Below, in pieces: positions 6,900 through 9,868 of a DNA stretch of 9,868 nucleotides; positions within the stretch are counted from its first letter, which is position 1; each line of letters starts with the position of its first letter. Position numbers and translations under genes: made by a program. The notes beneath the pieces were generated by a model. That model ran no database searches. It was given only the letters and a program-made list of their open reading frames with translations, and was not told the origin of the DNA. Source of the DNA: Ignavibacteriales bacterium CG12_big_fil_rev_8_21_14_0_65_30_8 (GTDB lineage: Bacteria; Bacteroidota; Ignavibacteria; Ignavibacteriales; Ignavibacteriaceae); contig PFGS01000080.1 in the NCBI GenBank assembly GCA_002783525.1, forward strand, positions 1 to 9,868, written 5' to 3'.

Positions 6900-7241
6900 T
6901 TAAGATTTACCTTTAATTCTTGCAGCTTTTCCGGCTAAATTTCTTAGGTAATATAATTTTGCTCTTCTTACTCTTCCTTCTTTTACAATTTCTATACTTG
7001 CTATTTTAGGTGAATAAAGTGGAAATATTCTTTCTACCCCAACACCACTTGAAATTTTTCTAACGGTAAAAGTTCTATTTGAACCTTTTCCTCTTAATGC
7101 AATCACATTACCTTCAAATGACTGGATTCTTTCCTTATCACCTTCAATTACTCTTACTTGAACTTTAACCTGATCACCGGCTTTAAAATTCGGTATATCC
7201 GTTTTTTTTTGTTCAGGTAATATATTATTTATATCAACCAT
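6900..7241 (-). CDS. rplS: 50S ribosomal protein L19
   Basis: Ribosomal protein of the large subunit that sits at the 30S-50S interface. The 113 residues match the usual length (about 115). The family signature [17 protein letters not shown] (73-89), followed by [11 protein letters not shown] (90-100), is intact, and the end is basic (KAARIKGKS). The start ATG at 7241 overlaps the end of trmD by eight bases and has GGAG six nt upstream, so translation is probably coupled. Codons near residues 10-13 contain a run of nine A on the coding strand (7210-7202), a slippage-prone tract in an essential gene. It is the last gene of the ffh-rplS operon; I see no strong terminator in the 123 nt after it, so some read-through into the RRM gene is possible. 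Confidence 0.97.
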   Translation of the reverse strand: MVDINNILPEQKKTDIPNFKAGDQVKVQVRVIEGDKERIQSFEGNVIALRGKGSNRTFTVRKISSGVGVERIFPLYSPKIASIEIVKEGRVRRAKLYYLRNLAGKAARIKGKS

Positions 7242-7926
7242 TATTTTCTCCGTTTTTATTTAATTCTTTCCACTTTTTAGTTAAGCTTAATGATTGCTCA
7301 ACTTTCCATTTATCAATTTCTTTTTTATTTCCTGATAATAACACATCAGGTACTTTCATTCCATTATATTCTGCTGGTCTTGTATAACAAGGTGCCTCAA
7401 TTGATTCTCCGTTTTGGAATGAATCATTTAATGCAGATTCACTGTCATTAAGAACACCTGGAATAAGCCTTACTACTGCGTCTGTAATCATTAAAGCAGG
7501 CAGTTCTCCTCCGGTTAAAACAAAATTTCCAATTGATATTTCATCAGTTGCAAATTTTTCTCTAACTCGTTCATCAATTTCTTTATAATGCCCTGCTACA
7601 ATAATAATATTTTTTGCAAGAGAAAATTTGTTTGCCGTTTTTTGATCAAATATTTTTCCTCTTGGTGTTGTAAAAATTATATTATCATAGCTCCTTTCAT
7701 TCTGCAAATTGTTTATACATTCAAAAAATGGCCCAGGCTTTAGAACCATCCCAGGTTCACCACCAAAAGGCTTATCATCTATCTGCTTGTGTTTGTCGTA
7801 TGCATAGTCTCTAAGATTATGAACAACAATTTCTACTTTCTTTTTTGTTTGAGCTCTTTTTAATATGCTAAAATTAAGTGGACTGGAAAGTAGTTCGGGT
7901 ACAGCAGATATTATATCAATCCTCAT
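7234..7926 (-). CDS. trmD: tRNA (guanine37-N1)-methyltransferase
   Basis: SAM-dependent SPOUT-class methyltransferase that makes m1G37 next to the anticodon and so prevents +1 frameshifting. I place the start at ATG 7926 (230 residues), because the family begins with a strand like [14 protein letters not shown] longer frame opens at 7947 and adds seven residues. In the longer numbering, the visible blocks are [12 protein letters not shown] (62-73), the knot strand [15 protein letters not shown] (114-128) with Arg127, [14 protein letters not shown] (138-151) and the catalytic-position Asp156, then [19 protein letters not shown] (188-206). The usual SIGD is SIGN here. With the 7926 start the gene overlaps rimM by 11 bases and rplS by 8, as expected for tightly coupled genes. 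Confidence 0.96.
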   Translation of the reverse strand: MRIDIISAVPELLSSPLNFSILKRAQTKKKVEIVVHNLRDYAYDKHKQIDDKPFGGEPGMVLKPGPFFECINNLQNERSYDNIIFTTPRGKIFDQKTANKFSLAKNIIIVAGHYKEIDERVREKFATDEISIGNFVLTGGELPALMITDAVVRLIPGVLNDSESALNDSFQNGESIEAPCYTRPAEYNGMKVPDVLLSGNKKEIDKWKVEQSLSLTKKWKELNKNGENNG

Positions 7927-8437
7927 CGTCTTCTTCATAATACTCATCCAATTTTTTCAAAATTAAGACCTTACTTTTAGCATCAAATTTTTCTATAAAT
8001 TCAGGTACTGCAGGTATTAATCTTTCTAAATTGTCAACATCTAAAATTACATAAACATCATTTGCCGGTAATTTAAGAACATCTTTTATAATTCCAATTT
8101 TTTCATTATTACAAAAAACAAAACTACCTATCAATTCATGAATAAAAAAATGATCTTCAGGTAGTTCTAAAAGATCATTTTTATCTACAAAAATATTTTT
8201 ACCAATTAAAATTTCAGAATCTTTTTCAGAATCGAAATTTTTAATTTTTAACAAGAAACAATCATTTCCTTCTTCAATATTTTCAATATGCAGAAGTTTT
8301 TTATCTCCAAAAAAATCAATAAATATCTTATCAACATTAGAAAAAATATCTTCAAAGTTAGAATAAGATATTATTTTTACAGCACCATTTCTTCCTGAAG
8401 AAGAAATAATTTTAGCTATAAGGAAATAATCATTCAC
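7916..8437 (-). CDS. rimM: 16S rRNA processing protein RimM
   Basis: Ribosome maturation factor that binds S19 and helps assemble the head of the 30S subunit. The 173 residues are of normal family length. The N-terminal barrel begins IAKIISSSGRNGAVKI (7-22), a divergent form of the family's 'GKIVGxHGLKGEVKV'. The C-terminal PRC-barrel runs from FFIHELIG (97-104) through LPANDVYVI to the conserved LIPAVPEFI (140-148). The chain ends in an acidic tail (YYEEDDED). The start is GTG 8437, chosen because it gives the family N-terminus; no good Shine-Dalgarno is seen in the 23 nt after khpA. The partners rpsP upstream and trmD downstream are the standard RimM neighbours. Confidence 0.94.
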   Translation of the reverse strand: MNDYFLIAKIISSSGRNGAVKIISYSNFEDIFSNVDKIFIDFFGDKKLLHIENIEEGNDCFLLKIKNFDSEKDSEILIGKNIFVDKNDLLELPEDHFFIHELIGSFVFCNNEKIGIIKDVLKLPANDVYVILDVDNLERLIPAVPEFIEKFDAKSKVLILKKLDEYYEEDDED

Positions 8438-8460
8438 TAATAATGTAAAGGAATTTTCCT

Positions 8461-8694
8461 TTAATCTAATATTTCTAATATGGCTCTCTTTCCGTCTTTT
8501 GCAGCAATAGCGGTAAGAAGAGTCCTCATTGCCTGAGCAGTTTTTCCTTGTTTTCCAATAACTTTCCCAACATCATCTGCCTGCACTTTTAATTGAAGTA
8601 CAACTTTATTTTCTTCAGGTGTACTTTCACTGACAGTTACATTGTCAGGTGCGTCAACAAGATGTTTAGCAATAAATTCAATGAATTCTTTCAT
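8461..8694 (-). CDS. khpA: KH-domain RNA-binding protein KhpA
   Basis: A 77-residue single KH domain of the KhpA (YlqC) family. The RNA-contacting GxxG loop is GKQG at 47-50 within GKVIGKQGKTAQAMRTLL. In other bacteria KhpA pairs with KhpB (Jag/EloR) and influences cell division and elongation through RNA binding; no khpB is in this window. The start ATG 8694 has AAGGAG ten nt upstream (8710-8705). It lies between rpsP (71 nt before it) and rimM (23 nt after it), the same place it holds in Firmicutes and many other phyla, which strongly supports the call. Confidence 0.93.
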   Translation of the reverse strand: MKEFIEFIAKHLVDAPDNVTVSESTPEENKVVLQLKVQADDVGKVIGKQGKTAQAMRTLLTAIAAKDGKRAILEILD

Positions 8695-8765
8695 AAAAAG
8701 AAGTCTCCTTATTTAGACCAGGGTAACATTAGAATTATTGTACAGAAAAAGAAAATACAAAAAGT

Positions 8766-9356
8766 TTATCCTTCAGTTTTTTCCTCAGAAGTAGTACCCT
8801 TTACTTCAGCTGTACTTTCGTCACTCTTGTTATCTTTAATTTCTGGTTTTTCTGCTACTACATTTTCATCTTTTTTGCTTTCAACATCATCTGCTTTTAC
8901 TTCAGGCTTTGCATAAACATCAGGTTTTGCTTCAGATCCAGGTGCTGCATCAGTATCTGCTTTTTTAGCTTCAGATTGTTTTGCAATAGCTTTTTTAGAT
9001 TTTTTCTTTTTTGTTGAAGAACTTTTCAGTTTAGCTTCTCTCATTTTAGCCCAATTGTTCATTTCAGCTTCTATTTGTTCTTCTGTTAATCCACGACCCA
9101 TTAACTCTCTTTTTAACCAAATACCTTTTTGAGTTAATAAGCTTTTAACAGTATCAGTTGGTTGAGCTCCAACGCCTAACCAATAAAGTGCTCTATTCTC
9201 ATCAATATTAATTGTATGTGGTTTAGTAAGCGGGTTGTATAAACCTATAGCTTCTAAAATTTTTCCATCACGGGGTGACCTTGCATCAGCAGCTACTACT
9301 TTATATATAGGTTGCTTTTTCTTTCCCATTCTTCTTAGTCTTATTTTAACCGCCAA
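8766..9356 (-). CDS. rpsP: 30S ribosomal protein S16 with long C-terminal tail
   Basis: Small-subunit protein needed for assembly of the 30S body. Residues 1-85 are a standard S16: [19 protein letters not shown] (3-21), a DARSPRDGK block, GLYNP, and [15 protein letters not shown] (56-70). The chain then continues for about 110 residues, to 196 in total, against roughly 80-90 for a minimal S16. The extension has a helix-like part (91-110), a Lys/Ser cluster (111-122), then a low-complexity Lys/Glu/Ala/Asp region with loosely repeated (A/E)KP(D/E)(V/I) units near 143, 149 and 169. Extended S16 tails occur in Bacteroidota; their role is unknown to me. The start is TTG 9356, backed by a full AGGAGGT nine nt upstream and by the MAVKIRLRR beginning of the family. 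It lies 30 nt behind ffh. Confidence 0.96.
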   Translation of the reverse strand: MAVKIRLRRMGKKKQPIYKVVAADARSPRDGKILEAIGLYNPLTKPHTINIDENRALYWLGVGAQPTDTVKSLLTQKGIWLKRELMGRGLTEEQIEAEMNNWAKMREAKLKSSSTKKKKSKKAIAKQSEAKKADTDAAPGSEAKPDVYAKPEVKADDVESKKDENVVAEKPEIKDNKSDESTAEVKGTTSEEKTEG

Positions 9357-9365
9357 ATTATTATA

Positions 9366-9372
9366 ACCTCCT
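9366..9372 (-). promoter_or_regulatory. Ribosome binding site deciding the TTG start of rpsP
   Basis: AGGAGGT on the minus strand, the strongest Shine-Dalgarno in the window, lies nine nt before TTG 9356. It may compensate for the weak start codon in a gene that must be highly expressed. Confidence 0.7.
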
Positions 9373-9386
9373 ATTAGTTATCTTTT

Positions 9387-9868
9387 TCAATTAAATTTTA
9401 AATTATTTATTGATGATGAATTGAATCCTTTTTTATTCATTTTAGTCACCATCTTTTTCATTTCGTTAAATCTTTTTAATAGCCTGTTCACATCTTGTAT
9501 TGATGTTCCGCTACCAACAGCTATTCTTTTTCTTCTTCCTCCATTTAAAATTTTTGGAGAAATCCGCTCCAGTTTTGTCATCGAATTGATAATTGCTTCA
9601 ATTTTTACGAAAGCATTATCATCAATTTGTGCGTTTTTGAGCTGTGAGCCTATTCCTGGTATCATTCCAAGCAACGATGATATAGAGCCCATTTTCTTTA
9701 TCATCTTAATTTGCTTAAGAAAATCATCAAAATCAAATTTATTTTTTCTTAATTTATCTTCTAATTTTTCAGCTTCTCTCTCGTCAATAGTATCTTGAGC
9801 CTTTTCTACCAGTGAAACTATATCGCCTTTACCCAAAATTCTTGATGCCATTCGATCAGGATAAAAAG
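9387..9868 (-). CDS. ffh: Signal recognition particle protein Ffh, C-terminal M domain (partial)
   Basis: The frame enters from the right edge, so the start and the GTPase (NG) domain lie outside; 159 residues are visible. They begin with YPDRMASRILGKGDI, the junction between the NG and M domains. A methionine-rich finger-loop region follows (MIKKMGSISSLLGMIPGIG, in pieces), which binds signal peptides. Then comes the helix-turn-helix that grips 4.5S RNA, with the block GGRRKRIAVGSGTS (family: SRRxRIAxGSG). The two residues before RRKRIA are Gly-Gly here where Ala-Ser is common. The protein ends normally with a basic tail (KMNKKGF, then a Ser/Asn-rich end). Ffh targets membrane and secreted proteins co-translationally with FtsY. 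It heads the visible part of the rpsP-rplS operon. Confidence 0.96.
   Translation of the reverse strand, partial: FYPDRMASRILGKGDIVSLVEKAQDTIDEREAEKLEDKLRKNKFDFDDFLKQIKMIKKMGSISSLLGMIPGIGSQLKNAQIDDNAFVKIEAIINSMTKLERISPKILNGGRRKRIAVGSGTSIQDVNRLLKRFNEMKKMVTKMNKKGFNSSSINNLKFN

Noticed and set aside
8593..8916. Plus-strand open frame of 107 residues
   Set aside because: It spans parts of khpA, the gap and the rpsP tail in antisense; its Ser/Phe-rich end is the mirror of the low-complexity S16 tail.
9421..9798. Plus-strand open frame of 125 residues with hydrophobic stretches
   Set aside because: It is antisense to the conserved M domain of Ffh; the hydrophobic look comes from reverse reading of Lys/Glu-rich codons.
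1..9868. CRISPR array, insertion sequence, prophage or defence island
   Set aside because: No regularly spaced repeats, transposase, integrase or terminal inverted repeats are visible; the genes are housekeeping or metabolic with uniform composition.

Overview
The window is a strongly AT-rich stretch of an ordinary bacterial chromosome. It holds twelve protein-coding genes, ten complete and two cut by the window edges. No tRNA, rRNA, insertion sequence, phage gene or CRISPR array is visible. Low GC, Lys/Asn/Ile-rich proteins, a long Lys/Glu/Ala-rich tail on ribosomal protein S16, and promoter-like TTG-N19/20-TAnnTTT(G/A) pairs suggest the Bacteroidota/Ignavibacteriota (former Chlorobi) side of the tree. 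Clear Shine-Dalgarno sequences before many genes fit an Ignavibacteria-like member better than classical Bacteroidia. This placement is an inference from composition and motifs, not a phylogeny.

Left part (1-4293): a secreted TPR-repeat protein on the minus strand runs off the left edge. Diverging from it is a tight plus-strand operon: adenosine deaminase (add, TTG start), an unrecognised 109-residue protein joined by a 4-bp overlap, and urocanate hydratase (hutU) 5 nt later. The operon combines purine-nucleoside deamination with the second step of histidine breakdown. No other hut genes are in view.

Middle (4294-6524): a stand-alone plus-strand D-3-phosphoglycerate dehydrogenase (serA-type, C-terminal ACT domain) converges on a minus-strand gene, with one long hairpin between the two stop codons. 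The minus-strand gene encodes a divergent protein resembling the MqnA/MqnD menaquinone-biosynthesis family and is the least ordinary gene here.

Right part (6525-9868): a minus-strand translation and secretion operon reads ffh (partial) - rpsP - khpA - rimM - trmD - rplS, the classic bacterial order. Its genes serve SRP targeting, the 30S and 50S subunits, 16S maturation and tRNA m1G37 methylation. A single-RRM RNA-binding protein gene follows on the same strand, with its own candidate promoter and a good intrinsic terminator.

I found no convincing new defence, mobile or RNA system. The items most worth checking are the MqnA-like protein, the small protein coupled to add, the paired promoter architecture at 1042-1170, and the S16 tail.
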